Shown here one piece after another: positions 22,461 to 34,435 of a stretch of 64,000 nt of DNA (position 1 is its first letter; each line of letters starts with the position of its first letter). The position numbers and the translations under genes were made by a program. Below the pieces are notes generated by a model. It saw only the letters and a list, made by a program, of their open reading frames with translations. It was not told where the DNA came from and searched no databases. This stretch comes from Trifolium pratense (lineage: Eukaryota; Streptophyta; Magnoliopsida; Fabales; Fabaceae), in the NCBI RefSeq assembly GCF_020283565.1, contig NC_060060.1, forward strand, positions 20,708,001 through 20,772,000. The letters run 5' to 3'.

Positions 22461-23620
22461 TTTATTTTACTATTTATATTTATTTGACCTAATCTAAACC
22501 CTAATCCACAAACCAATCAAAACCTTTCATTTAGCCACATCACTTACATCCATTTAATGTGTGGTACTAATTATAATTATAATTATAATAATAATAATAA
22601 TTATTATTATTATTGGTTTGGGTTTTTATCCATTTTAATTTTTTTTAATTTTATTATTTTGTGTATTTTATTGTTTTTTGTTCAAAATAGTTAATGTTCA
22701 AAATTTGTCTATTCTTTGTGTATATAAGGAGTTGGTCGATTGTTAGGACTACTTCCTAATGTTAGTAAAATAAAAAATTACTAATGGTTGGTATGCACCG
22801 CATGATTTTTATCATATTCGATTTTGAGTATGAGTTAAGTTGGTTTATCGTTGCTCCAATGAGTTTCAAATTAATATAAATGACAAATTCAATAATAAGC
22901 TAAATAGTTGTGGAACCACTAATCTAACCCTAATCCACATAAGCCACTTACATCCAATTAAATCACTCAATAATGTCACATCATTTTCTTATATTATATC
23001 ATTGTCATTATTATGTACTCTTCATATACTCACATCAATAACATTTATATAGATGACTTTTCAAGTTTTTTTTTTTGTAAATTTTCAAGTTTTTATTATA
23101 AATAATATTCTTCACATTGTCTACTAAAATTTGATTAAGATTTTAGGTGGAGTTTTTTTTTACTTTTCAAGTTTTTTTCTATTTTTTTTTTGTAAATAAT
23201 CACCCACATTAAAATCTCAGTCAATTTATTAATTGTCTAACTAATTATTATTTTTTGGCTAAAGAAATTTTCTAATTATGTTAGTCTTATTCTTGGATTC
23301 TTTTTTCTTTTTTTGGGTACGTACATACATATTCTCGCATTCTCTTACTTAGTGATTAATATCAATTTTGTTGATAGTTTACTCTAGATTTCTTTAGTCG
23401 TTGGGTTATTGATTTGTTGTAATATACTAATTTAATTTCAAATATATGGTGGATAGAGAAGTTTTTCGAAATGTATAAACACATATTTACATCAATATAT
23501 TATATTTAGATGATTTTTTTTGTTTATTATTATTATTATTATTATTATTATAATTTTGATAATAATTATTATTTCAACTTATACAAATAAATTTTCCGCG
23601 TTATAATGTAAAATAGCGCA
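22461..23620. other. AT-rich region with ATT/TAA microsatellites
   Basis: Non-coding. Contains TAATTATAAT and (AAT)n/(ATT)n runs at about 22568-22612 and (ATT)n at 23527-23553. The phrase CTAAYCCTAATCCACA occurs at 22490 and 22925. It may be the body of the Helitron that ends at 23653, but no 5' end was identified. Confidence 0.4.
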
Positions 23621-23624
23621 TAAA

Positions 23625-23653
23625 ACCCGTGCATCGCACGGGTAAGGGTCTAG
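23625..23653 (+). mobile_element. Helitron 3' terminus
   Basis: An 8-bp-stem hairpin (ACCCGTGC, ATC loop, GCACGGGT; 23625-23643) is followed after 6 bp by CTAG (23650-23653) and then T. This is the canonical Helitron 3' end: a GC-rich hairpin, CTRR, and insertion before T. The matching 5' TC end upstream could not be fixed. Confidence 0.65.
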
Positions 23654-23794
23654 TATATATATAAATCTAGATAGTTTTCATATCACTAATCTTAACCCTA
23701 ATTGTATCGGGTGTGGTTATGGTGCATAAGCCCAAACTTATGCACCATGCATAAACTTGCTTCCTACACCCAGCATATTTGCTTCCTACACCAT

Positions 23795-24290
23795 CGTACG
23801 TGTCGACTTCGGAGTGAGGAGCCATCGTATGTGTATGCTATGCTGCTTGGGAGCTTCTATGGTACATATGAAAAATTTCAATGTACCGGTACATTAGATC
23901 GGTTAATTAATAAATTAACGATTATTTTATAAATTAAAAAACTATTTATCGATCATGGTATTTTAGATATGATAATTCCATAAGAAAGAACGCAAGTTCA
24001 ATATTTTATAAACATTATAATAACTTTTTTACATTTTTTCATTAAAAAATTCAATAATAACTATTATGAGTGATAAAAAATTCAAAAAATATAAAATTTT
24101 ATTTTTTCTCAATTTTGATAAATAATATTTAGTTATTATAATATCTTAAATGACAGAAAAATGATTTCTTTCGAAAATATATTCATTTACCTAATAATTT
24201 AATGATCTAACGTACCGGTACATTGAAATTGTTCATATGTAACATAGAATTTGCCATGCTGCTTTGCTTGATGTTTGGCAAATATAGGTA
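23795..24290 (-). pseudogene. Orphan-family start-codon stub, split by a MITE
   Basis: On the minus strand the family 5' flank (TTGATGTTTGGCAAATAT at about 24272-24289) and the ATG with about eight codons (M-A-P-H-S-E-V-D, about 23800-23823) match locus B. The match stops abruptly near 23800. The two halves are separated by the 407-bp MITE at 23849-24255. Confidence 0.6.
23849..24255. mobile_element. Mutator-type MITE with 9-bp TSD
   Basis: A 407-bp element with ~52-bp imperfect TIRs at 23849-23900 and 24204-24255; both read TTCTATG.TACATATGAA, then AATTTCAATGTACCGGTAC. A perfect 9-bp duplication ATGCTGCTT flanks it at 23840-23848 and 24256-24264. A 9-bp TSD with long TIRs indicates the Mutator superfamily. 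The empty site can be read at locus B (near 22375), which has ATGCTGCTT once. Confidence 0.85.
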
Positions 24291-24442
24291 TCACGTTGGT
24301 TATTTACTACAGTATTTATTTATTTATTTTAAAATATTATTTGAGTAATTTGGTTTAAAATCTATTTCTCTACTTCTAATATGTATATTGCAGATTTTGT
24401 ATCTTTTATTGTAATTTTACTAAAAAATATATATAGAAAGAA

Positions 24443-24700
24443 TCTATACCTATATCTCTATTATACATAACGAGATTTTCACGGAGCTCTCTCGTGCATT
24501 CTCATAGAAATTGCTTATGTGTCATTTAATTAGAGAATTTGTTTATGTGACATTCAATTGAATCTTCTCTAACCCATTATTTTAAAAAGCAAAAATAAAA
24601 AATAAAAAAAAAGATTTAAAAAGGAATATAAAAAAGTATCTTCTAAAAAAAAATTTCGCATCTCACTTATTTGTTGGATTGATTGTTGGATATATACAAA
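24443..24700 (+). mobile_element. Possible Helitron-like 5' end
   Basis: Begins TCTATACCTATATCTC after an A and shares the style CTCATAG..TTGCTTATGTGTCAT with the 5' end of the Helitron at 34435. It is probably another Helitron-related fragment that the larger element entered. No 3' end was matched. Confidence 0.3.
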
Positions 24701-25896
24701 CTAGTTTGGACATACGTGCCAAGCACGGGCTAGAATTTCTTCTAAATTAGCTATTTAAAATTATTTTAACCGTCAAATATTATATTGTTTTTATCTATAA
24801 GTATGTCCCATATTGTCCGCATTTGTTTTTTTTAAACCAAAAGTATACTCCGCGCGCAACTGCAAAGATTAATCTACTCGAAGTAACTAATAATCATTTA
24901 AGGTGTTGACATCTTCCACAATTGTTTCTCCATATGCACCGGCCGAGAACTACATTCTTTTTTTACCTATAGAAAAATAACATTTAAATTAAACAAACAT
25001 ACGACATTTGTAGGTTTTATACCCAATATAATATTTTAGTTGATTTAGAAGAATTGAGGTGAATTTCCTAAAAATATAGAAATATGAGAGATGAATAATT
25101 TAAATGATAAAAATGAGGGAGAAATGTAATAACTCGCTTGACCGTTAAATTATGAAACAAACACTATTATACATTATTAAAAATAACATGATAGAGCGCA
25201 AAAGCCCAAAAGAAAAAGAAATTAAAAAAAATCTCATGAGAAACTTCATTAGTGGTCTCATTGCACATTTGATTTTCTTCATCTAATTTCCACATCTTCA
25301 GACCCTTCTTTCATGTGACTCTAGACAAAACGACATATAATTATATAATTATCCATGAATGAATATTAGTTCAGAAAGATGTATGCTGACATAAGTGATA
25401 GTTAGGAGTCATGTCGTCTTTCGCTTTGAATCCTAAATAACTACAAAGAGATGAACAGACTCAATAGATAGAGATCAATAGATTCAATATATATCACTTA
25501 ATGGGGCTGATTCAATACATACCACCATTAGGTATAACCTTTCTATGGCACCTGATGCAAACCACGTACCACCAATCCGACCTGATGTCAGTAAGCTTAA
25601 CAGTTGCACACAACATTCATCGAATCCTGATTAAAAAATTACTGTTAGCAATATGTTAAAAAACTCAGAAGTTTTTGCAAATTTAAATTAAATGTATTTC
25701 ATTTGAGATAAGAGTTTATATATTAAATCCATTAATACGTGTTCTTAGAGAATATGTTTTTCATTCTCTTCAACAATAAAAAAATTTAAAAAGATAAATA
25801 CTATGTGTATATTGTCTGACATTAAAAAAAATTAAAATTTAAAATAAATATTAATTACTTACCACATGAGAATTCATCAATTCAGAACAGAAGATA

Positions 25897-26108
25897 GGGG
25901 TGCTCAAATCCAAACCAATCCAAATAAAAACCGAAAACCGATCCAAAAAAACCGAAAACCGCAAAAAATCGAAATTTTTTGGATGTGTTTGGATGTTCTT
26001 TTGTGAAAACCGCTGGATCGGATCGGATTTCGGATTGATTTCTTAAAACCGAACCAAACCGAACCAAACCGCATACATATATTTTAGTATTTATTTATCT
26101 TTTTATTA

Positions 26109-26180
<72 letters not shown>

Positions 26181-26625
26181 CATTAACTTTTTTTTTCATT
26201 TTAAATTTTGTTAATGCTATATGTTAGTTTAATTTAATCTATTTTAAATTTTGATAATACTATATGTTAGTTTAATTTAAATTTTTTTTTTACTTTTTAT
26301 ATGTTTCGAATATAATTGGTAATTGTCATTCCAAAATATTAATTTTCAATATATTATATGTTATATTTTACATCAAACTTAATATTTATTTTGTCAAAAA
26401 TGTCAAACTACTATTTTGTAGCGTTTTTTATAATATTTATATTTATTAAAAAAATTACAATTTATAATTTGGATATCCAAAAACCGATCCAAATTAAACC
26501 GAATAATATTGGATCAGATTTTTTTGATTTGTCATCCAAAACCGAACCAAACCGCAAATGAATTTATTTTTGGATCGGATGAGTTTTTGCCTCAAAACCG
26601 ATCCAAACCGAACCGCGAGCACCCC
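25897..26625. mobile_element. MITE rich in AACCGA motifs, containing a long (TA)n
   Basis: A 729-bp element with 9-bp ends GGGGTGCTC / GAGCACCCC flanked by TA (25895-25896 and 26626-26627). The subterminal parts are complementary: AAACCGAACC and CCAATCCAAAT words on the left, inverted GGATCGGAT and CCGATCC words on the right. An AT microsatellite of about 70 bp (26109-26178) lies inside. A diverged, incomplete copy is at about 44643-44900. The TA duplication is short, so the superfamily is uncertain. Confidence 0.6.
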
Positions 26626-28097
26626 TATATATTGATGAGATCCAATCATCTATTTCGAGTTTCCTTTCTTGATCTCCCAACCAAAGTAGCCAATTGCGAA
26701 GGGGTAAAGTTTTGGTGAGATATTCTAAAGATTTTAATATAAAAGTTAGTAAATATTTATTTTTAAAAATTAAAATAGTAACTTATTGTAGAATGTAGTA
26801 ACTTATTGTAGAATATTAATATCTAATATAGATTATTTTAGAACAAAAGATATTAACCTCTTCTTCAGTTCCACAACATCGCTAATTTTAGGATTCAACA
26901 CTATCTTGGTGGTATTTTCTGTGGTAAGGACAGTAGGAAGACCTAAAAAAAAATTGATGATATATTAGAGTGTATATATGTGAATATTATATTTCCAACG
27001 TGAACTAATTACTAATTATTATGTCATGTCAAGTTTTATGTGTGTTTAAAAAAAAAAAAGTATTACGTGGATTCTTATGGACATATACTAAAAAATATAA
27101 AAATGAAAAAATTTATACCTGTTATGAATAATATGTGATGAATGCATATTATGGTGTATGTTTTATTGTCCCCTAAATATGTCCTATAAATAGTACTCTC
27201 ATTTTCATGTAAAGACACACAAGAAAGAAATACTACAACTTACTTTCCTCTTTCTCTCTACTTGTTTTCTTGCTCTTTTACCTTTGTTTCACAACACGTT
27301 ATCAGCACGAACGCTCTAGCCAACTGAGGTAAGCATATAACGAAATATTGAACTTATATTTTTAAATTTTATGTTTACATTTTTATATAGCATTATTTTG
27401 TTTATACCTTTTGAATTCCAGAAGAATTCAATATGTATGCATGCATCCCCAAAGGATTGCACATTTTTATATATCATTATTTTTATTCATCTTGAATTCC
27501 AGAAGAATTCAATATATATGCATCCCTGAAGGATTGCACCAATATATTCATTTTACGTTATAATATATGTTATACAGTTCCCGAAGAACTCAATGTTATA
27601 TGCATCCCTGAAGGATTGCATAAATGAATATTTTTACACTATAACGTTATACAGTTCTTGAAGAACTTCCTATGAATTATTTTTATGAATTCCGGAAGAA
27701 TTCAATAAACTCGCATCCCTGAAGGATAGCTTTATTTTTGTAAAGTCTTAGCAATTATATATTTTTTGGATTTATTTATTTAATGTTATAATAATAAATA
27801 ATTAACCAATATCATGTGTTTAGAATACTTAATGTAAATTGCTCATGTATACATCACATATCATGATGTTGATCAATAATTTGAATTTGGTTTACGTATC
27901 ATATTGATTCTCAGTACGTTACTTAAACATGTAATCATATGCCTATTAAACATATTGATAATTTTTCAATACGTTACTAATATATTGTTGCTCAAATATA
28001 TGCCTATTTATTTCCTGTACGTTACTTATAAAGACATTATATTATATATTATATAACTATAAAAGCAAACTTTTAATTCTTTTAAAGGTTACAGTAA

Positions 28098-29253
28098 GTG
28101 ACCTATAATTTAAACAATATAATATATCATAATAATATGCATAAACGATTCTTTAAGAAATTTTATTTAAACTATGCTTACCTAATTCACTTAATTTTAT
28201 TTGATGATAGTATTAAGAATGCAAATCTTTCAAAACTTGAGTTTGAGGCCCTTGATATTACTGGAAAAAATTATTTGCCTTGGGCTTTGGACGTTGAAAT
28301 CCATTTGGATGCGGAAGGTAATGGTGACACGATCAAAGAAGGAAATAATTCATCAGCTCAACAAAAGGCAAAAGCCATGATATTCCTTCGTCACCATCTC
28401 CATGGGGATCTCAAAATTGAATATCTCACCGTAAAAGATCCACTTGACCTATGGTTTAAAGGAAAGATATGACCATCAAAAGACTATAATTCTTCCAAAA
28501 GCTCGTCACGAGTGGTTGCACCTACGCTTACAAGATTATAAAACTGTAACGGCGTATAATTCTGCGGTATGCCGCATCACTTCTCTATTGAAATTATGTG
28601 GAGAAAATGTAAGTGATCAAGATATGCTAGAAAAAACTTTCTCCACATTTCATGCTTCCAATGTGTTGTTGCAGCAACAATATAGAGAAAGGGGTTTTAC
28701 AAAATACTCTGACTTAATTGCTTGTCTTTTGCTAGCTGAACAAAACAACGAACTTCTAATGAAAAACCATGAAGTTCGACCCACTGGTGCCGCTACATTC
28801 CCAGAAGTGAATGTAGCAACACATGATCACTATGGACAAACTCGTGGTCGAGGTCGCGGTCACGGTCGTGGTCGTGGTCGTGGACAAGGTCGTGGCCGTG
28901 GTACTAGTCATGACCGTGTTAATTTCAAAAACTCAGCTTCGCACCAGAAGTGGAAGAATGAAAAACATGAAAAAGGAAAAGGTGGGCAAAATAGCAAAAC
29001 TATTGAAAGCAATTATCATCGTTGTGGAAGTAAAGGTCATTGGTCTCGTAACTGCCCTACACCAAAGCATCTTGTTGACCTTTATCATCAATCACTGAAA
29101 AATAAAGGAAAAAATATTGAGACTCATTTTGCTTATGAAGATGGTGACTTCGATTATGATATGGATCCTGCTCATTTAGAGCTTGCTGATTTCTTTGCGG
29201 ATCCAGAGAAAAAAATTGATCATCTTAATGGAGAAGGAAGCACCATGAAATAG
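28098..29253 (+). pseudogene. copia gag, frameshifted
   Basis: Two overlapping frames (28098-28472 and 28444-29253) form one Gag with a shift near 28460. The first has KLEFEALDITGKNYLPWALD and MIFLRHHL. The second has YNSAVCRITSLLKLCGEN and FHASNVLLQQQYRERGF, an Arg-Gly repeat (about residues 134-152 of that frame) and a knuckle in which YHRCGSKGHWSRNC has lost its first Cys. It ends with a TAG at 29253. Confidence 0.85.
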
Positions 29254-29756
29254 ATTTCTTTTACTTTCATGAAAAATAAAAGTCATGTTTAAGTTCCCTT
29301 TTGTCAAGAGTTTGAGTGTGTTTTTAATTTCCTTTGTTTTTTGTTTTTGACAACAAGTTGAGTGTGTTTGAATTCCCTTGTTATTGGCAATGAAATTTTA
29401 AGTCTTTCTAGTAATACACTTTATCCTTTGTTATTTTTCAAACTTCATATAATCACTACCCTTATACTTCTAGTTATTTTTTTTCTCAAAACAAAAAAAA
29501 AATTAGAATTTCAGTCGCAAATGGCTAAAAGGACACATATAATCAACACTCATTATTTAGTATAACTATGTCATTATTTACTTGTTTAATTCTCTTTTTA
29601 AAGAAAATAAATTGTAACTAGCATCGTTTTATAATTAGTGCTATTCACTACAATGATGTAGTAATATGATTTGTGAAATGTTTTATAATTATTTTTTTTT
29701 TTCAGTTCACTAATAATATAATATTTAATAACCTTCTTTTATCTATTTTTTTTAGA
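29254..29756 (+). other. gag-pol spacer, possible intron
   Basis: About 500 bp of T-rich DNA between the gag stop and the pol start, ending in TTTTTTTTAG just before AATGAGT, which looks like a splice acceptor. No strong donor was picked. It could be an intron like those used by some plant copia elements to adjust Gag output, or simply an insertion. Confidence 0.35.
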
Positions 29757-32700
29757 ATGAGTATCGATACTAGCATCAAAGGAGATATGTGTCTTGCTGA
29801 TAGTGCAACTACCCACACAATTCTCAAAGAAAAAATATATTTTTCTTACTTAGTAAAGCGAGAAACCAATGTTAATACCATATCTGGAACTACAAAAATA
29901 ATTGAAGGCTCCGGAAGAGCTAATGTATCATTATATGGAGGAACAAATTTATGTATTGAAAATGCATTATATTCCTGAAAGTCTCAAAGAAATTTATTGA
30001 GTTTCAAGGATATCCGCCTAAATGGGTACCATCTTGAAACAAGAAATGAAGAAGGTATTGAATACCTTTGTATCACAAAACGTGATTTAAATAAAATATC
30101 TATATTGGAAAAATTACCCGCCTTCTCATGTGGTTTGTACTACACTTATATTAGTACAATCGAAACACATATAACCGTAAACCAGAAGTTTGCGAATCAT
30201 AATAAATTTGTTGTTTGGCACGACCGGTTGGGTCATCCCGGATCTATAATGATGCGAAAAATAGTTGAAAATTCATGTGGTCATCAATTGAAGAACCATG
30301 AGATTCTTCAGTCCAACAAGTTTTCGTGTATATCTTGTTCACAAGGGAAGTTAATAATTCGACCATCACCAATAAAAATTAGAAATGAGTCTATAAATTT
30401 TTTAGAACGGATACATGGTAATATTTGTGGGCCAATACACCCACCATGTGGACCATTTAGATATTTTAAGATTTTAATTGATGCATCAAGAAAATACGTC
30501 TTGATAATGCTGCTGAATTTTCATCTCAAGCATTTAATGATTATTGTATGTCCATTGGAATTGAAATTGAGCATCCTGTAGCACATGTTCATACACAAAA
30601 TGGACTTGCAGAATCTTTTATTAAGCGTATAAAATTAATTGCAAGGCCACTTCTCATGAGAAGCAAACTTCCAATATCCACTTGGGGACATGCAATTCTA
30701 CATGCTGCAACATTGATTCGCATCAGGCCAACTAGTTATCATAACTCTTCCCCTTTAAAATTAGTTTTTGGTCAAGAACCTAATATTTCTCATATAAGAA
30801 TTTTCGGATGTGCGGTATATGTTCCAATTTCTCAACCACACCGCACTAAGATGGGTCCTCAAAGAAAGTTGGGAATATATATTGGATATGAATCTCCATC
30901 TATTATAAAGTATCCTGAACCAACAACATGAGATTTATTTACAGCTCGATTTGCTGATTGTCATTTTGATGAATCAAATTTCCCAACTTTAGGGGGAGAT
31001 AACATGCAGTTGGGAAAAGAGATCAGTTGGAATGAATTATCACTGTCTCATCTTGATCCTCGAACTAAACAATGTGAACTAGAAGTTCAAAAGATAATTC
31101 ATTTACAAAGCTTGGCAAATCAATTACCAAATGCATTTACTAATCCTAAAGGTGTGACTAAATCTTATATACCAGCTGCTAATGCTCCAATAAAAATAGA
31201 TATCCCTGTTGGAAAATCTATTATTGCAAACGAGTCTCAACCGCGCTTGAAGCGTGGTAGACCAGTCGGTTCAAAAGATGAAAATCCTCGAATAAAAAAA
31301 GGAGCTAAAAATAAAGATGACCCAAGCGAGGATATAGAAGCTCTAAAAGAGCCTTCAGACATGATTAATATTTCAGCTCTAGAAGAGACTGATCAGGTAC
31401 CTGAAAATCATGAAAATAAAGAGATCTCGATAAATTATGTCACAAATGGAATACAATGGAACCGACATGAAGTCAACGTTGATGATGTTTTTGCATATAA
31501 TATAGCGCTAAATGTGATAAATGATAATGAGGATCATGAACCAAAGTCTATTAAAGATTGTAGACAAAGTGAGAATTGGCCAAAATGGAAAGATGCAATT
31601 GAAGCGGAATTAAACTCTCTTTCCAAGAGAAATGTGTTTGGACCTGTAGTCCGAACACCTGAAGGTGTGAAACCAGTCGGATACAAATGGGTTTTTGTGC
31701 GAAAGCGAAATGAGAATGGTGAAATTGCGAGATACAAAGCAAGACTCATCGCTAAAGGATTCTCTCAGAGACCTGGGGTTGATTTTAATGAGACATATTT
31801 GCCAGTAGTTGATGCAACTACTTTTCGCTATTTAATTAGCCTTGTAACACATGAAGGGCTAATCCTGCACATGATGGATGTTGTTACAGCTTATTTATAT
31901 GGCTCACTTGATAGTAATATTTACATGAAACTCCCTGAAGGATTTAATTTGCCTGATGAATATAGTTCAGGATCTCGAGAAAACTACTCCATCAAATTGA
32001 ACAAGTCCCTTTATGGACTAAAACAATCAGGACGCATGTGGTATAATCGTCTCAGTGAATATTTACTAAGAGAGGGGTTTAAAAATGACTCCATTTGTCC
32101 ATGTATTTCCATGAATTTGCTATAATTACAGTCTATGTTGATGACATAAATATTATTGGAACTCCCGAGGAACTTCCAAAAGCCATAAATTGCTTAAAGA
32201 AAGAATTCGAGATGAAAGACTTGGGAAAAACAAAGTTTTGTCTCGGATTACAAATTGAGCATTTGAATAATGGAATTCTTGTGCATCAAGAAGCTTACAT
32301 AGCAAAAATGCTAAAACGATTCTATATGGACAAATCACATCCGTTGTCTACTCCAATGGTGGTTAGATCACTTGATGTGAAGAAAGATCCTTTCAGACCT
32401 CGAGAAGAGGATGAAGAACTACTTGGTCCTGAAGTACCATATCTCAGTGCAATTGGAGCATTGATGTACCTTGATAATTATACACGTCCTGATATATCAT
32501 TTTCTGTCAATCTATTGTCAAGGTATAGTTCTTCACCTACAAAAAGACATTGGAACGGAGTCAAACATATACTTCGTTACCTTAGAGGTACAATGGATAT
32601 AGGTTTATTTTACCCCAAAGTATCCAAACTAGAATTAATTGGTTATGCAGATGCAGGTTATTTGTCAGATCCTCACAATGGTAGATCGCAAACAGGTTAC

Positions 32701-33153
32701 TTATTTACAAGTGGAGATACAACCATTTCTTGGAGATCTGTGAAACAAACCATAACAGCAACATCATCAAACCATGCAGAACTTTTAGCACTTCACGAGG
32801 CAAGCAGAGAATGTGTTTGGTTAAGATCCTTGATTCAACTTATACAAAAGAATTGTGGCTTATCTTCCGGAAGAATGAGCGCAACCATCATTTATGAAGA
32901 TAACACTTCATGCATTGCTCAATTAAAGGAGGGATATATCAAAGGAGACCGAACAAAACATATTTCTCCAAAATTCTTTTTTACACACAATCTTCAGAAG
33001 AGTGGTGATATAAACATTCAACAAATTCGTTCGTGTGACAATCTTGCAGACCTTTTCACGAAGTCACTCCCAAGTAAAGTTTTTGAGAAACTAGTAAAGA
33101 AGATTGGTCTTTGTCGTATCAGAGATAATTGTCTAGAAGAGGGGGAGAAATAA
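29757..33153 (+). pseudogene. copia pol, broken by stops, a deletion and frameshifts
   Basis: Pieces in order: 29757-29978 protease-like (CLADSATTHTILKEK; an in-frame stop follows), 29997-30581 pre-integrase (VVWHDRLGHPGS) and the start of integrase, 30548-30931 late integrase (VHTQNGLAESFIKR), 31004-32125 RT (MMDVVTAYLYGSLD), 32095-33153 RT end and RNase H (TVYVDDINIIG, GYADAGYLSDP). The integrase centre between about 30490 and 30510 is missing, including a catalytic Asp region. Further breaks lie near 29980, 30930 and 32110. The protein cannot be made from this copy. Confidence 0.88.
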
Positions 33154-34435
33154 CCATATCATGTAATTTTCTCAAAAGGATATTGCACTCTTTTTCCTTC
33201 ACTAGAATTTTTTCCCACTGGGTTTTTACTAGTAAGGTTTTAACGAGGCATATCCTTAATGGACATTCAAGGGGGAGTGTTATGAATAATATGTGATGAA
33301 TGCCCATTATGGTGTATGTTTTATTGTCCCCTAAATATGTCTTATAAATAGCACTCTCATTTTCATGTAAAGACACACAAGAAAGAAATACTACAACTTA
33401 CTTTCCTCTTTCTCTCTACTTGTTTTCTTGCTCTTTTACCTTTGTTTCACAACAATACCTACGTCGTGTAAAAAAAAAAATAGTGCAATATGTACCTTTC
33501 CATAGATGCATCTTGGCAAACATCACCATTACACACGAAGCATCAGACATATCAGAAGATATAAAAACCCATCAACTCATTAATATAGTGTCCGTTGAGA
33601 AAAACACTTAACATGATTGCTGCAAATAAATTAAGATTATTATTTCAAAATTTGAGACAAAGATTAATTCATAAAAATAATAATAGCACTTACCCATCTT
33701 GTTTTAAATGAATAGGGACTACAGCGACCATATGTCCTTCAACCTTTATATTCTGTTCAACATCGATCGTATCCAACATCCCAATAAAATCTAAACAGTG
33801 TGTTTTAAGCAAAAATTAATAAAAAGAAATATAAAAAACTTTACAAAATATGTTTGTATGCAAATTTAAATTAAAACTCACCCACCAACAAATCAGTTGG
33901 GTAGGAACGCCTTAGAAAATTAGAGGGATGGTCAAACACATATGTATTTTTGGGGACAACCAATTCATGAACAGGCTAGCTTGATCTTAGTATCAGGAGT
34001 GAAATTCAATTTAAACTTATGATAAGCAAAAATTTATAGTTTGTTTTTTTAGTCATGCTAATTTTCTATTTTTAATTAAGTTAGATTGATTAAAAAAAAA
34101 CTACATGGTTTGTTTTGTTGAGTTGTGTTAATCCTCATGAAGCTATGATACATCGTTAATTTTAGTTATATTAACCCTCTATATTATTTATTTTTTTTGT
34201 TATAAATTGAATTGATCTAGACTTTTTTTTTTGGTTATAATTGATTGATAATTTGTTTTGTTATCATAGATTAATAGATTTAATAAAAGATAAAAAAAAT
34301 TAAAAAGAGACGACGTAGACGCCACATTAGATTAAATTATTGAAAAAATGTCACATAAGAATTTGCTCATTGAGAAGCAACATGAGAACGTCAAGTGTAC
34401 TTTTTACTTTGAACAAGGCAAAAAATATATATAGA

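Larger units (their letters stand above)
27120..33454 (+). mobile_element. Ty1/copia retrotransposon, full-length but coding-dead
   Basis: A 6,335-bp element with 177-bp LTRs at 27120-27296 and 33278-33454 (TGTTATGAA..CACAACA) and the TSD ATACC at 27115-27119 and 33455-33459. The LTRs differ at four positions by eye (about 97.7% identity), so it is older than the Sirevirus. TATAAATAG is at 27185-27193. CGTTATCAGCACGA follows the left LTR as the primer site, and TCAAGGGGGAG precedes the right LTR as purine tract. Repeated TTCCxGAAGAATTCAAT and CATCCCTGAAGGAT phrases fill the leader (27417-27730). Confidence 0.93.
25523..34000 (-). pseudogene. Replication protein A 70-kDa-like gene (decayed, Helitron-borne)
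   Basis: Exons on the minus strand: about 34000-33882 (YHKFKLNFTPDTKIK, then HELVVPKNTYVFDHPSNFLR in a shifted frame), 33790-33694 (DFIGMLDTIDVEQNIKVEGH), about 33606-33496 (FAKMHLWKG-like end), 26942-26858 (LPTVLTTENTTKIVLNP), about 26720-25870 (split by a MITE), and 25626-25523 (LTDIRSDWWYVVCIRC and KVIPNGG). The last resembles the Cys-rich C-terminal domain of RPA1-like proteins, and the earlier ones the OB-fold part. Such proteins bind single-stranded DNA. Frameshifts and stops are present. The copia element at 27120 sits in an intron. Family assignment is by motif style only. Confidence 0.55.
24701..34435 (-). mobile_element. Helitron carrying an RPA-like gene, with nested insertions
   Basis: Read on the minus strand, the 5' end is A|TCTATATATATTTTTTGCC (A at 34436, TC at 34435-34434). 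The 3' end is a CGTGC-TTG-GCACG hairpin (24727-24715), 10 nt, CTAG (24704-24701), then T. Both flanks fit Helitron insertion between A and T. The same strand carries a decayed RPA-like gene, a cargo commonly found in plant Helitrons. A 729-bp MITE (25897-26625) and a 6,335-bp copia element (27120-33454) are inserted inside, leaving about 2.7 kb of Helitron DNA. No Rep or helicase domain was seen, so it is non-autonomous. The 5' end is less certain than the 3' end. Confidence 0.6.

Noticed and set aside
24715..24733. Plus-strand reading of CGTGCCAAGCACGGGCTAG as a Helitron 3' end
   Set aside because: On the plus strand CTAG follows after only 2 bp and is followed by A, not T; the minus-strand reading has the proper spacing and T.
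28823..29098. Val-rich 91-codon frame
   Set aside because: Out-of-frame reading of the Arg-Gly repeat in the copia gag.
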